From: Zopfochytrium polystomum
Taxonomy: Eukaryota; Chytridiomycota; Chytridiomycetes; Chytridiales; Chytridiaceae
Assembly (NCBI GenBank): GCA_025765615.1
Contig: JAIVFJ010000061.1
Span: 1 to 64,000 of the forward strand
Direction of reading: 5' to 3'
DNA length: 64,000 nucleotides
Under the pieces are notes generated by a model, which was given only the letters and a program-made list of their open reading frames with translations, was not told where the DNA came from and searched no databases. Both the position numbers and the translations under genes were made by a program. This document shows positions 43,683-57,106 of the stretch, in pieces (positions within the stretch are counted from its first letter, which is position 1; each line of letters starts with the position of its first letter).

Positions 43683-44740
43683 CCTGCGCATCCTTTCTGG
43701 CTCGTCGCCATGGCCTGATTCCCCCCGCAGCCATCAACCTCTTCTTGTTGCTTAAAAGTGTTTTTTTCTTGTGGTTTCCTGATACGCTCATGAACATTGC
43801 TTCTGTTCCTTCAAAAAAGGGTTAGGGTTAAACTCCGTTCGCGAAGACGACTGCTTTCTTGTCTTCCTAATTTACCCTTTTTTTCTTCCTGGTCGAGTAC
43901 CTCCTCTTTGTTGACCGGCTCGTATTGATCCACCATTTTTCCTCTTTGACGTTTCTCCTTTTAACCAGGCTTGATTTCGGTGAGCCCGTTTGCTTGTGGA
44001 AATAAAACAGAGGAAAAAAAAAAGAATGTCGAACGTCTTGCCCAGATATCTGTTTCGCCTCCCCCATTCTCTACCCGTTCCCAAGAAAGACGCATCAGTT
44101 TCGCCGCCGGCCCCGCAGCCGCTGAGAGTACATAAGCGCAGTGGGCCTAACCAGGCTTCGCGCCCTGCATTAAATGCGTATCTGCATATCTCGAGACAAG
44201 AATGAAGGAGAAGCAATCTTTGTGGATGATGGGGGATTTCTGCTTTGCGAGTTCGACAGCGTTATTTTCCCTTGCTTTTCCCTTTTGTTCCTTTTTTGGC
44301 TTGCATGAATATTGCCACAAAGCCCGCATTGGGCTCCCATGAAAAGACAAACAAAAATGACTGCGCTTGTTGATTACTTCTACACCACCGCAACACCGAG
44401 CCAGTTTCAAAGTTGAAAAATCTCGCGTGTATATAATATTAATCCCGCTGCAGAACACTCGATTTTCAGCCTGATTGAAGGAAGCAAATCAAACGTGGGA
44501 ATTCTGTTTGAAAAGCAACAGCGAGCGACCACTCCTATCACTGCACGTCTCTCCTACTACTTCTTGGGTGAAAACAATCAGCGTTTTTGAAGGGAGGAAG
44601 AAGTAGTTGATGTACTAGTCCTGGCTGTTGTGGGTGCTTTGATGCCGTGAGGTCGCTTGAGGGCAGTTCTCGCTGACCAAAGCGGGGTCTTCGCCTCTCT
44701 CTCTGTCCGTCTCTCTGCCTGTCTCGCTCTGTCCAGAAGC
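43683..44740. other. Intergenic stretch
   Basis: No convincing gene. A minus-strand open frame at 44861-44538 overlaps the assumed 5' end of the RhoGEF gene and may instead mark divergent transcription. Its protein is not recognisable. Confidence 0.4.
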
Positions 44741-44985
44741 ATGCGCAGAAAGCGTTTCGAGGTCGGGCTGTGGCCGCGTTTTGGTCGGGGGAATGTGAAG
44801 ATGTCGGGCCTAGCCCCGCAGAAGCACCCAGCGCACCGCCCACTGTCGACTCAAAGGACACCGCCGGCAGCGGTCAAGCGAGCCCGACTGGGGCCATCAT
44901 CATCATTGTCCTCTCTCTCTCTCTCCTCCTCTCTCTCCTCTACCTCTCTCCTCTCTCCTCCTCTCTCTCTCCTCTCTCTCTCTCT

Positions 44986-45043
<58 letters not shown>

Positions 45044-48000
45044 CACCTTGTACGACTGTCAAGGTCCAGCGAAACCACTCCCACCAACGATCCAATGTAT
45101 CTCCTTCTTTTCTCGTCGTTTTCCTGCATATTTTATCCCATGTATACGGTGCAAGAAATAGGAAACAGAGGTGACTATTTATTAGTTGTATTAGTTTCCA
45201 TCCTTTTTTCCAACTTTTTTTTCTTTCTTTTTGCTTTCTTTACGTGGGAGATGGCGATCTCCACACCACACACACAAGCCCCAATGAATGGCATTCCGAC
45301 AGAAAGACAAAAATTCACGTCATGTCCACCCCCAAAGACAGACAGACCGATTGAGGCTCAGAGAAACAAAAAAATACAGAGAAAAAAAAAAACCAAACAA
45401 AACAAACAAACAAACATCAGACATACTACGACGACAACGACGACGACGACGGCCATCACCGCCACCACCACCACAATCATCACCGCCGCAACCTCCTCCT
45501 CCTCCTCCTCTACTCCCTCCTCCTCCTCTCTTGGCCCCTCCCCTCGTTTCGGTGGTGGAGTAACGGGCGGGGGAGCGAGAGCGGCGGCACAGGCGGCACA
45601 GGCGGCGCAGGCAGCGTTTTGTGCTGCTCCTGCTGCCGCCGTCACCGCCGCCGCCGCCACCGATGATTCTGTGGGCCGCACGCCGTGCGCAGGCACAGGC
45701 TCAGGCGGCAGTCGCAGCTGCAGCCCGAAAGTCGCCGCCGCCGCTGTCGCGGACGACAAGGTCGGCGCGTTTCTGCGGCGAAGAACAAGCCGCAGGAGCA
45801 GCCTGTCCTACCGGCGACGCGGCAGCGGCAGCAGCAGGAGGGTAGCGGCCCCGGCGGCGGACGAAAGCGAACGGGACGGCGGCGGCTGCGGCGGCGGCGG
45901 CGCCAGCAGCACTTACGCTAGGCGCGACAGCAGGGACAGCAGAGTCTCTTCGACCTCGTCCTCGCGAGCGTCCACCATCCGGAAGAGGCGCCCCGTGCCT
46001 TTGCTCTCCGACGTCGGCGGCGGCGGCAGCATCAGCAGCAGCAGAAGAGGCAGCAGAGGCACCAGCGGCAGCGGCGGCGGCGGAGGCGTCGTCCGTGGCG
46101 GCGGAGGCGGGGCGGCAGCGCTCGGGCTCGCTTCGTTTGGTCGCCGCCGGCCCATCCCATCGTTCAGCCCTTTGCCGAGACCGGACACGTCGTTGTTGCT
46201 TGCTGGTTCAGGCTCAACTTCGGGTTCGGGTTCGGGTTCAAGTGGCGGTGAACTCTCTGGTGTCTCGACAAACTCTTTCCCACCACGACCACCGCCACCG
46301 CATGCACCAGCGCCCGACTGCGGAATCGACGACGACGACGACGGCAACAGCGGCGGCGACAACGGCAACGACAACGACTACAACGACGACAGCGACAACG
46401 GCAACAGCATCGACAGCACGCTCCCGCACCACCACCGCCACCAGAACCACGCACCATCCCCGTACTCCCTTGCAGCCTCCCTCGCCGAGGAAATCCACTC
46501 GCCGCCGCGGTCTCCAAAGGCCGCTGCTCGTAGAAGACAGTCTCTGCGGAGCACGCTGCGCCAACATTCCTCTCCCGCTTCCTTCACATCTCTTGTGCAC
46601 CACATGTTCGCATTCCTCGGCTCCCCCGCCACGACGGCTGTCGCGCCGGAGCCGTCTCAAACCCGTGAGTGAACTACTCAACTCCGCGATCAGCACAAAA
46701 ACAAACGTTCTCACATTTATGCTCTCATTTTCTGTTCGCAGCGAGGTTCGATAGCCTTCCAAAGGAGGAGATGGAGGCTGCGGGACCGATGATCAGCAGA
46801 ATCGTTGCCAGGATGGCCGTCGGGGAGCAACTCGAAGACGAGTTGATGGACGAACCGCCCCCATTGTCTCCGCCCGTGCCCATTGCAAGAGACGAAGCTT
46901 ACCTCCGAAGAATGGGTAAGAATAAAAGAAATTGGACTCCTTCGTTGTGCAGACCACTCCGTACTAACGGCGGCCATTTCCGGACACAGTAAAGAGGGAC
47001 CACGCCGCCAAAGAGATTTTGTCGACCGAGAAGCACTACAACAAAGTGCTGCTCGTCATCCAAAAGGTTTCGAGCGACACTCTTCTGGCCAGCCCATTCA
47101 CAAACTAACGCACACCCTTTTCGCCCCCCTTCCTCGCTCCTTAACCCAATGAAAAACAGGTTTTCCTCCCCCGACTGCGATCGGTAGTCGGCCGGGCGGG
47201 CGAGATTCTGGACAAGAAGGCCATTGACGAGATATTCTCCAACATCGAGGATATCATGCCGGTCAACGCCATGCTGTTAGAGCTCCTTCAGGACAAAATT
47301 GAGAGCCCACACTGGAATCCAGCCACGTCATGCTTGGGCGAAATCTTTATGAAACTTGTACGTTTCCAGATGACGTGTCTTCAGAGCTTGCGCATGAAGG
47401 AAACCAAGCAAGCTCTGACTCTCGTTACATTTCTCTTTCAATTATCAATGCAGGCCCCTTTCCTCAAGATGTATTCCACTTACTATGCCAACTTCAGCAA
47501 GGCTCTGGCGGTCATTTCAGACAAGATGAGCAAGAGGCCTGCCTTTGAGCGGTTTTTGAAGGAGATGGCTCGGCTTCCCGAGTGCAGCGGCCTGCGGCTC
47601 GACGCATTCCTGCTCGAACCAATTCAGCGCATCCCACGCTACAAGATGCTTCTTGAGGTGATTATCCACTACCCGCTCCCACCCACCCACCGACCCTCCC
47701 ACATGCACCCACGCACGCACCCGCGCATTCTCTCTTTCAGCGGGTCGATCCCGACTTATGACGATGAAACAGGAATTGATGAAATACACTGACGCGGACC
47801 ACCCTGATTTCGAGAAACTGAGCAAGGCCGTCAACATTGTCTCGCAGGGTGTGTGTTTGCAGGAATATCCCTATAACGCCCCCTAATTCTTGCGTCCAGT
47901 TGCTTCTCAAATGAACGAAAAGGTTCGCCTGCACGAAATGTTCTTGGAAATGCTGAACATCCAAAGGTTTGTATAAAAGTCACGTCGAATTGAATCGCTT

Positions 48001-49968
48001 TCGTCTGCCTTCTCGCTAACGTCCGCGCATCATCAGATCACTTGTTGGTTTCAATGAGGTGCCGAAACCGTGTGCTTCGCCAAGCAGTTCTAACCTTTAT
48101 ATGTTAGGTTCTGCTCATGCCAGGGCGTCGGTTCGTCCGTAGTGGACAAGTAACCAAGGTGAGATTGGATGTCACGCACCCTTGGAAATACTTGCTTCCG
48201 CGTGTAACTTCTCTTCACTGCATTAGATATGCCGAAGTTCAAATCAGGCTCGTCAGCTTATCCTTTTTACGGACATCCTAATTTATGCTAGGTCAGTGTT
48301 GAGATTCTCTCGCGAATCCCAATGCTAACTCCAGGGCGCGGACAGACCGATTTCGACCAAGTTCGGCGTAGATGACAACAACCTCTACTATTACAAGCAG
48401 AAGCTCTACTTGGATCGATGCAGTGTGACAGACGTTCCAGATTCCGAATGTGAGTTGCCACGCCCGCGAGTTCCTTCACTAAGCAGAAAGAACAGTGTAC
48501 TCGAACACCTTTCAGATTATCGGCCATCAAAAGTCGTTTTCTGTGTTCGTCGGTGAGTTGCCCATTGTGGCGAGTGTCCACACGATAAGTGGACTTTCTC
48601 GCTGAACGATACAACCTGAACGCACAGATTCACCCCAAGAGAAGGAGAAATGGATGAAAGCCATCCAATCGGTGATCACGGAACTGGAAGAATGTCGTCG
48701 TAGCTTAAGAACATGTGAGGGAGCCTTTGTCGTTTTTTTTTTTTTTTTGGTTTTTTTTTCCTTTTTTTTTGGACATGCCACCAAAAAGACGCACTTTTAA
48801 AATCGTTCAGCGGTGGTCGGTGAAAACGACTTTTTCCAGGCACCGGTTTGGGTGGGTTTTCTCTTCTCGGCTTGAGCGCTCGACCTCGATAGTCACTTAC
48901 TCGCCCACCCCTCCACTTTTGCATCAGGTTCCCAACCAGGCACGATCCAACTGCAAATTGTGCTCCGGTGATTTTACGTTGATTCGTCGGCGGGTATGCA
49001 TGGCGCACACGCAGAACTCTACATGGTGCACAGCTAACGAATGATTCACTGCAACACCAGCACCATTGCCGTAAATGCGGGGGTATCGTTTGCGCATCTT
49101 GCTCCTCCAAGGTTTGGCGTGCTCAGCACCTTCCCACAAAGCTTTGAATTTTTAACCGGCCTTTCTTTTTTTTTTCTCCGGAAACCTTGCAGTCGTTTGT
49201 CATTCCTGCGTTCAAGGACAAGCCTCGGCAGGTCGCTCGAGCGTGTGACACCTGCTTCGAGTCGATCTTGAATGACGGCGTTTTAAAGCCAGCTTCTCCT
49301 CCTCTGTCTACAGCCTCTCGTGAGTTTTACGAAAGATCAATCTCATCTTCTTCGAAGTCGTGTCCTTGAGATACCTACTCTGATAACACACGCCCAATTT
49401 AGTCAACCGCCCGGATAGCACTGAACCGTTCGAAGGAAAGCGCAACCGCAGCTCAATGCTTTCTACAACAAGCACTATCTCACTGTCCAACGCGAATTTG
49501 CTATGGGTGAGGCCCCATTCCGCTTTTGGTGCACGATGGCTGAACAAAAAGTGTTTCCCAAATACCAAACTTTCTCCAGACCTACGAGAGATGCACCTTG
49601 TGTGGTGACACTTTGTGCATGACCAATCCCAAGGTTAGCCCGCACCACCGGAATCTATTTACCGCCGACGCAACCCCCACGCGGAAAGCTAACGACTCAC
49701 CATCCTTTCCATCCACCCAGCGCCATTGCCACGACTGCAGCCGCGTTGTATGCTACGGATGCAGCTCCAAAGACCGCGAAAAGGCGCAATGCGACGCCTG
49801 CTTCTACGGTAAGGAGCCCAGCACGTGGCAACTTTGTTTGTCTCGCCGCCGATGACACCATGTTTTTTCACAGACATCCCACCCTCTCAAGTTGTCGTTT
49901 TCGAGTCCGGCGGGTGGTCGTCCGCCTTGGGCATCGCCGAAGACTATGCCATGGCCTCCGACGAGTGA
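44741..49968 (+). CDS. RhoGEF with DH, PH, FYVE and second FYVE-like finger
   Basis: Twenty exons: 44741-46664, 46742-46915, 46990-47066, 47160-47357, 47454-47657, 47773-47848, 47900-47966, 48037-48058, 48108-48158, 48227-48291, 48346-48449, 48496-48552, 48628-48714, 48893-48993, 49061-49111, 49193-49319, 49403-49506, 49580-49633, 49721-49808, 49874-49968. They sum to 1,241 residues. The first 650 residues are low-complexity; the start is uncertain and could be an inner ATG such as 45251. Then come a DH domain (ILSTEKHYNKVLLVIQK ... LEPIQRIPRYKMLLEELMKY), which loads GTP on Rho-family GTPases, a PH domain (LILFTDILIYAR ... EKEKWMKAI), a FYVE finger with RRRHHCRKCGG for PI3P on endosomes, and a second finger (CTLCG ... 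RHCHDCSRVVCYGC) that lacks the full basic patch. The layout resembles FGD exchange factors but has a second finger where FGDs have a second PH. Confidence 0.85.
44985..45040. repeat. (CT)n microsatellite
   Basis: An almost pure CT run within the assumed first exon of the RhoGEF gene. Its position suggests that the true start may lie downstream. Confidence 0.9.
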
Positions 49969-50894
49969 GCGGAGGGGTTGGAAATTTCGTCCCTACCAGA
50001 CGATTTTTATGCTTTAGTGAACTCTTTCCCTACTAGAAGGGGGTTTTGCCCTCCGACATTTTTCTTTTTAGCATTTTTGCACGTAACCCCCTTCCACCAC
50101 TCCAACATTGCCTGGACAGAATCCCTATTTTTTCCCCCTATCCCTACTTCCCTCACGGCCTGTTTGAATTTCGGCGATAGCAGCATCCACCCTTTCCTGC
50201 TTCCTTTTTTTCCCTCCTCGCAAACTTCCAATCCCCAAAAAATTAAAAAAAAAAAAAAAACCAAGGCAAAACCAGTCCCTCCCCCCCTCCTCAGTTCTTC
50301 CATTTTTCATGCCACCCCACCTTTATTTTTTTTTTTAAGTCTCGCCCTTCCTGTTCGTTACCGACCTTTCTCTCGAAAGCACAACCCTATTTTTATCTAT
50401 TTTTTTTAACACTTCCCCCCCTCGCCGTACTCCAACCAACTCTCATTCCAACGTCTACACAATAATACACAACCACACACCCAACCACCCACAACCCTCG
50501 TTTGCCGGCCCGCTGGGGGTTTTCAACTATTAAGGTCTAAACCTCTCGCAGCTTTTCGCTTTTTGGTTTTTTTTTAATTTGCTTTTTGTTTTATCATTCG
50601 TACACGAGCGAACGAGTAGATGATTGGGAAGAGGGGAAGAGAACGAAAAGGAAAGGAAGCAGAAGAAAACGAGGGGAAAAGGAAACGCAAAAAAAAAGGA
50701 AAGGAACCGAGGATTACCGAAAGAGAGAGAGCGAGAGAAAGAAAAAAAAAAAGGAAACAAACAAAAGATTGGGCCGCCCTCCAAACAACCTCAAAACCCC
50801 CCGTCCTCCTCTCTCACTTTGTCATCGTAATGCTTTCCCCTTCACAAAACTAAACCGAAAACCCCAAACCTCAGACCCCGTTCACTCCACCACG
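49969..50894. other. Convergent intergenic region
   Basis: Pyrimidine-rich on the left and purine-rich on the right (about 50620-50770, AAG/GAAA words). It lies between the ends of the RhoGEF and PPR genes. No gene recognised. Confidence 0.5.
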
Positions 50895-53034
50895 CTAATA
50901 CTCCTCCCCCTCCTCCTCCCACTCCCCCTCACCCCCTCCTCCTCCCCGTCCACCTCCTCCCCACCCGCGCCGCCGCCACTCCCGACCCCAACCGCCGCCA
51001 CCCGCCGCCGCCGCCGCATCCCCAAACCGCTCCGCGACCGCCGCAACCGCGTCCGCGACCGCCGCCGCGAGCCGCGGGTCGTCGTCGGCCGCGAGCGCGA
51101 GCGCGTGCGCGCGCCGCGCGACCGCCGCGTCGACGTGGACGCAGCGGGGCGGCGGGGGCGCGGGTCCTCCTGGTGCGGCGACGGGGGCGGCGGCCGTCCA
51201 GCGACGGCAGACGGCCAGAAACGTGCGCGCGGCGGACGCCGGCGACGCCGGCGACGCCGACGCCGACGCGAAGCGGAAGAACGCGGCCCAGACGGCGGGG
51301 GCGAGGCGCGGCGCGGCGGGGTCGAGCGCGGCTCCGTCGCCGTCGTCGTCGTCGTCGTCGTCGTCGATGACGGACTTGCCGCCGTGGAGGAGGCGCGCGA
51401 GGCCGCCGCCGCCGCCGTCCCTGTCGCGCCGTCGGGGCGCGGCGGCGGCGAGCACGGTCGCGGCGGCCGCGTCGTGCCACCACTGCACTGCTTGCGCTTG
51501 CGCTTGCTGCTGCTGCTGCTGGTGGTGGTGGTGGCTGTGCAGCCGCCCAGTCGCTGCGGCGGCGGTGGCGGCGGCGGCGGCTGCGGTGTTCGCAGCGCCG
51601 GCGCGGCAGGCTCTAATGACAGCGCGAACGGCCGCGTTAAAAGCGCGGTCGGCGAGCTCGCCGTGCGCGTCCGTCGTCGTCGCCGTCGTTGAAAACGCGG
51701 CTGCGCCGCCGACAGCGGCCCAGACGTCCAGTACGCGGCGCTCGGCGCCGGGCAGGGCGGCGAGGCAGCGGAGGAGCGCGGCCCAGACGCGCGGGTCCGG
51801 TGGCGCGGGGGCGGCGTCGCGGAAGGCGAACATGACGGCGACGACGGCCTCGACGGCGCGCATCCAGGGCGCCGCGAACTCGGGCGGGTAGCGCACCACC
51901 GTCGTCAACGTCGTCGTCGTCGTCGTAGTCGCCGCGGCATCCGGGGGCGACCCGCTGCTGCCGGCGGCCGCCCGCGCGCGTCGCCGCGCGGCCGCCGCCT
52001 GCGCGTCGGCGCCGGAGCCGACGGCGTACGCGGCCTTTGCGCGGCGGAGGAGCGCGTGGAGCGCGTCCAGGACGTGCTCGTACGCGGCGTTGGTGGGCAC
52101 GGGGACCGGCCCCGCGGGCGGGTGAGGGCCCTCCGCGGCCGCCGTCGGCGCCGCCGCGGCCTTTGCGGCGGCGGCGGCGAGGCCCCAGAACGCCTCGACG
52201 ACGTCGCGGTGGTCGCCGAGCTCCGCGGCGACGCGGATGAGGGTCATCCACGAGGTGGCGTCGGTGGGGACGGTGCACGAGACCATATCGCGCAGCAGCG
52301 CCGCCGACGAGGTCGGGCCTGCGGTGGAGCTACTGCTGCTGCTGTTGTTGATGTTGGCGTTGCCGCTGCGCAGATGCGCGGCGGTCGCGGCGCCGTCGGC
52401 GGCGGTGGCCGCGGCGGCCGCGGCGGCCGCGGGGGAGAACGCCGGCGCGGGCGGTTCGGGCGGTTCGAGGTCGGACCGCGAGAGCGGAGGGGGGGCGCCG
52501 GCGGGGCCTGGGCCGGGGCGGCGGCCGGGGGCGTCGGGGGCGAACGGGCCGATGCGGCCGCGCGCGAGCGCGAAGATCATGGCGTTGAAGACGTAGCTGT
52601 TACGGCGCGGGTCGAGCTCCGTCGCGGGGGCGGCGGTTGGCGGCGGGAGTGCCGTCGCCGCCGCCGCCGCGCGTCGCCGTCGGGCGACAGCGGTTGCTGC
52701 GCCCGCGGCGGCGACGCGCGCGGCGACGTGGGGCGCCTGGAGGTGGCGGTAGATGTTGACGACGTCCTCGTACCGGTTTGCCTTGAGGTGGGCAAACATG
52801 CGGGCGTGCCAGGCGACGACGTCGGCGTCGGTCTCAGCGTCGACATGTGCGGCGGCGGCGGGCGCAGTGGCGGTTGCGGTGGCTGGCGATTCCAGCTGCT
52901 CGGGTCGCGGGGCCACGCGCAGCGCGTGCGTCCACCAGTGCTCCGCGGCGTCGACGTTTCCCGCGCGCGCGTTGGCGGAAATGATAGATGTGCAGAGTAC
53001 AAGGTCACGCGCAAGCTGCGGCTGGTGCTGCTGG

Positions 53035-53109
<75 letters not shown>

Positions 53110-55684
53110 CTCTGCTGCGCGGGCAAAGGAGCCCTGTTCGCTCGACCAGAGCTCTGCGGTCCCATTTTTTTGCAAACAACTCCGGCCTCAACCGGCTTTG
53201 AGCTGGCGCGTTGAACATCCTCCTCCTGCTCCTTTTTCTCCTCCTCAAACAGCTGCAGAGCGCCGCGCAGCACCCTTGTCGCCTCGTCCGCGTCGCCAAT
53301 TCTCCCATAGGCGGCCACGACGGCGGTCAGCGGAACCTCGTGCCGGAACGACGCCGCGGGATCTGCACGTCCCGCCAATTTTCCGCTCCGCCAGCGCTCA
53401 ACGGGGCCCCTCCGGGGGCGGCCGTCGCCGCCGCCTCGCCCGCGCTTTTTCTCCGCGCACCTCAATAGCTCGACGTACGCCTCCCTCGCGGCGGCCACGT
53501 CAAAGCACTTGCCCGACCTAGCGTATCCGAGCACTCTGACGAGGTGCGCGGGCAAGTCCACGCCGTCGGTTCCGAATCGGGCCAGCATGTCCTTCCAGCA
53601 TCTTTTTGCGTAGACGGGGTCGTCAGTTTTGAAGAACCAATCGAGGAGCGAGGTGAAAATGCGGAGGGACGGGTAGGCGGCGCAGGCGAGCATGTCGTCG
53701 TAGTAGTCGCGGACGCGGGCGACGGCACGCTGGAGCTTGGGCGACTGGAGGTGGAGGTGGTGGCGGTTGCGCGGGTCGGGTTGGTGGAGGAGGGAGGCGA
53801 GCTTTGTGAGGGATTTGAGGGGCAGGAGGTGGTGTATGAAGAGGAAGGCAAAGACGTTTCCGTCGGGCCAGACGTGCAGGCCCGTCGCCGTTGGCGTCGA
53901 GAAGCGCGCGGTGGAGGCTATCCAGTCCACGTACAGGCGGTGCGCGGCGGATGTAAGGTTCGCTCTTAAGAGTGCGCGCAGCACTTGAGCGTATTGGGCA
54001 GAGTAGAGGGGGATTCCCACGTTGCTGGCGGTGTAGAGGATGTAGAGTGCGTCAAAGACGCGGCCATTGTTTGCAGAGACCCGAATTTGCCGGTGGAACG
54101 CTCTTTTCGAGTACGGCAAGCACGACGCCGCGCCCGGGCTTACGGAGAGAGCGGTCCCGTCCGAGCCGTACGTTTTCAAATCGGCCATGAACATTTCCGC
54201 GGCCTTGTCCATCTGCCCGTTCTGAACCAGCAAGAGCAGAAGGATCTCTTTGACAATATGGCGCAATATCGGCCGTTTCTTGATCGTCTCGGCGTTATAC
54301 AAAATGCGCAGCGTATCGAGGCGTTCGGATTCGTCAAGCTGGAACCTGAGGTGAGAGAGTTGGTGCTTGAACATTGAATAGTTCTCGACGGATGCGGCGA
54401 TCAGGAGCAGGAATCTGCACTTGGTGGCGACCTTTGGAGAAGAAGCGGATTTGAGCGCAGTCAAATCCGCCTGCTCCAGCGGCACCTCCCAGATGGCCGA
54501 CTTTGCGCCGGGTTTCTTTTTAGTCGGAGAGCGGAAGGATTTTCTGCTCTTGGTGGCCTGGGTGGCCTTGGCTTTGGCTTTGGCCTTGGCGGCGGTCTTT
54601 GGCGGCGGCGGACGTGATTGTGGTTTGGCAACCTCTTGAACGTGAATCAGTCTCTTGGTGATGATGGACGAACCGCCCGGCAAGGGTTGCGCCGGCGGCG
54701 ACGCCAGGGTGCGGGCTGTGAAGGCGTACGGCCGCCGATCGGGTACACTCGATGAGCCGGACCTGAAAGTGAAGAGCGCAAGCGTTTTGCAAATATTGTA
54801 GTTAGAAGTGCACGCGAAGCAAAGCAGCCCTTCGTCGTCCAAACTCACCGAAACCTGCGAGTGCCCAGCAACGTGACGAATGGATTCGGGTCCCGCACAT
54901 GTGGCTGTCGAGGCGGAACGCGATGGGAGCACCGGCGCGGCTGTAGAAACCAGTCGAAGAATGCTTCCCACGAGTACGAGCACGCCGAGTTGCTGGTGGT
55001 GGTGGCTTCGACAGGGGACGAGTGGTGATGATGGCGACGAGGAAGGGTGAACGCGAGGGAGGGCTGGTGCCGATCGGAGCGGAGGAGACCCAAGGGCGGT
55101 GGTGGTGGTGGGAATGATGCTGGTGGTTGGTGGTGAGGATTTGCGGCGGGGTGGGGGCCGGGGCGATCGGGGTGGGAGCGAGGCGGCGGTGGATGCCTGT
55201 GCGATGGTGGTGGTAACAGCAGCGGTCCGGACTTGAGGCAGTCAACAGGCCGATCGCGCCGGAGGTAGCGGTGTTGGGGTTGGGCGTGGCAGCCCATGAT
55301 GATCTGCAGCCGCTGCCTCTGCTCGCCCGGCGTCGGATCGCTCGGAAGCGCACGACCGATGCCCAAGGCCGCCGCCGTGAACGGATCCAGCGGGGATCGC
55401 GGCCGCAGCTCGGCAGCAGCAGTCGGCCCGAACCCCGGCGCAAGCGAGGGCGTCGGGGGCGCGTCGCGAGCGGTGCGGGCGGCGTCAACGCGTTGTGCTC
55501 GATCTCCTGCAACGGCCTCCGTTTCCATCATCGTCATTGTCGCAGCAGCAGCAGCAGCAGCAGCAGCAGCGGCGGCAGCAGCGGCGGAGCGCCGCCTCTT
55601 CCCGGCGGCGGCGGCGGAGGCTGCAGCGCCGACGACGACGACGACGGCCGACGAAGCCGGCGAAGACGACGACGCCCGCTTCAT
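50895..55684 (-). CDS. Large pentatricopeptide-repeat (PPR) protein, probably mitochondrial
   Basis: Two exons, 55684-54849 and 54762-50895, with an 87-nt? short GT-AG intron (54763-54848) whose phase joins FR to SGSSSVPDRR, give 1,567 residues. The start is uncertain: the frame is open to an ATG at 56002, but that would overlap the divergent gene. Helical repeats of PPR type are visible, for example VPLTAVVAAYGRIGDADEA, LCTSIISANARAGNVDAAEHW, ANRYEDVVNIYRHLQ, YVFNAMIFALARG and WMTLIRVAAELGDHRDVV. PPR proteins bind organelle RNA and act in its processing, stability or translation. A poly-Gln run of more than 25 residues (53026-53108) and many Ala and Asp runs interrupt it. The low-complexity N-terminus fits, but does not prove, mitochondrial import. 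Confidence 0.78.
53026..53108. repeat. (CTG/CAG)n triplet repeat
   Basis: An almost pure triplet run of about 83 bp, coding for poly-Gln in the PPR protein on the minus strand. Shorter CAG runs lie at about 55541-55570 and 56366-56405. Confidence 0.95.
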
Positions 55685-55976
55685 TCCTGGTTGGGTCGTT
55701 TCTTCGCCCTTGCTTGCTTTCAGATTCGATCTAGCAGCAGTTCCGTTCACCTCCCCCAGGGGGCCGGTTTGGCCCCCAAGCCGCGGATCTGATGTGTCCG
55801 CAGACGACGCCCTCGTTTGGGGGGATGCGAGCAGATAGGAGCGGACGACGACGACGACGACGACGGCGACCACGCGCCAAGGGAAAGTGGGAGGGAGGGG
55901 CTTACGGGTACACTCGATGGGTGCGGGTTCTGCGCGGGCGGTGAAAAAGGAGAAAGAGAAAGAACACCAGAGAGAC
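55685..55976. promoter_or_regulatory. Shared intergenic region of the divergent PPR and lipoate-ligase genes
   Basis: About 290 bp between the two chosen start codons. It must hold both promoters if the starts are right. A GAC/GTC triplet run lies at about 55838-55868. No TATA box or known factor site was identified. Confidence 0.4.
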
Positions 55977-56363
55977 ATGGTCGCCGCCACCACCGGCGCC
56001 ATGCGCTTCTATGGAGGCCGCCCGCGCCTGCTTGCTGCGTTGGTCAACCCTCCCCCATCCTCCTCCTCCGCCGCACGCGTCGTATCACGCGCACCAGCAG
56101 CAGCAGCATCACGCTCACCATCATACACCTCCTCCTCGTCGTCCTCCTCGGCATCGACATCGGCATCGGCATCGGCGTCGGCATCCGCATCCCCATCCGC
56201 ATCCACCACCACCACCACGCCCACCGCCTTCTCCTCCTCCTCCTCCTCCTCCTTCTCGTTCCCCCGCAGCAACCTCGCCGCGGCCGCGGCCGCCGATCCC
56301 GCTTTCTCCGAGTGGTGCGTGCTCGCTCACCACCGCAACCACTACCACCACGCTCGCCACCAG

Positions 56364-56407
<44 letters not shown>

Positions 56408-57067
56408 GCCGCGGCCGCGGCTGTTTTCCACCACCACCGCAACAACAAAGAGCCCGGTGGAAGTCGACGCGGGCGACCGAGCGGCGGGCGTCGAGTGCTT
56501 CGTGTCGACGGTGACGGACCCGTTCGTCAACCTCGCGCTCGAGGAATGGTAAATGTGTGCGGTGTGCGGCCCCTTTTCCTCTGTTTCCCCTCGCCACGAA
56601 CCTCATCGAACGAAGGAACGAACGAACTAACAACAACGCAAACGAACGATCACAAACATGCAACGCAAAAACGCAACACACAAAACACAAAACAAAACAA
56701 CTACACAGGCTCTTCCAGCGCCCCGAGGCCGAGTGCGCGCCGAACGTACTGTTCTTCTGGCGGAACGCGCCGTGCGTCGTGGTCGGAAGGAACCAGGTTT
56801 GTCGGTGTATCTAGCAGAAAGGTCCTTTCCCTTTTTTAAATCAACTAAACCTTTGCACACGGATAACGCATACACTCACATACACATACACGCACACATA
56901 CACGCGCGGCGGTGTTCTAAGAACCCGTGGCGCGAATGCAACCTCCCTCTGATGCGGCGCGACGGCGTGCCGCTCGTGCGGCGCCGAAGCGGCGGCGGCA
57001 CCGTCTACCACGTACGAAGTCGTCGTCGAAATACTATAATCCCACACACCACTCACGAGCCCCGAAA

Positions 57068-57106
<39 letters not shown>

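Noticed and set aside
51000..54800. Long plus-strand frames opposite the PPR gene
   Set aside because: GC-rich codon bias opens the opposite strand. Their products are Arg/Gly/Ala low-complexity without domains.
54900..54983. PPR start at the open-frame beginning near 54983
   Set aside because: A GT-AG intron (54848-54763) joins the upstream frame in phase, so the N-terminus comes from the exon beginning further upstream.
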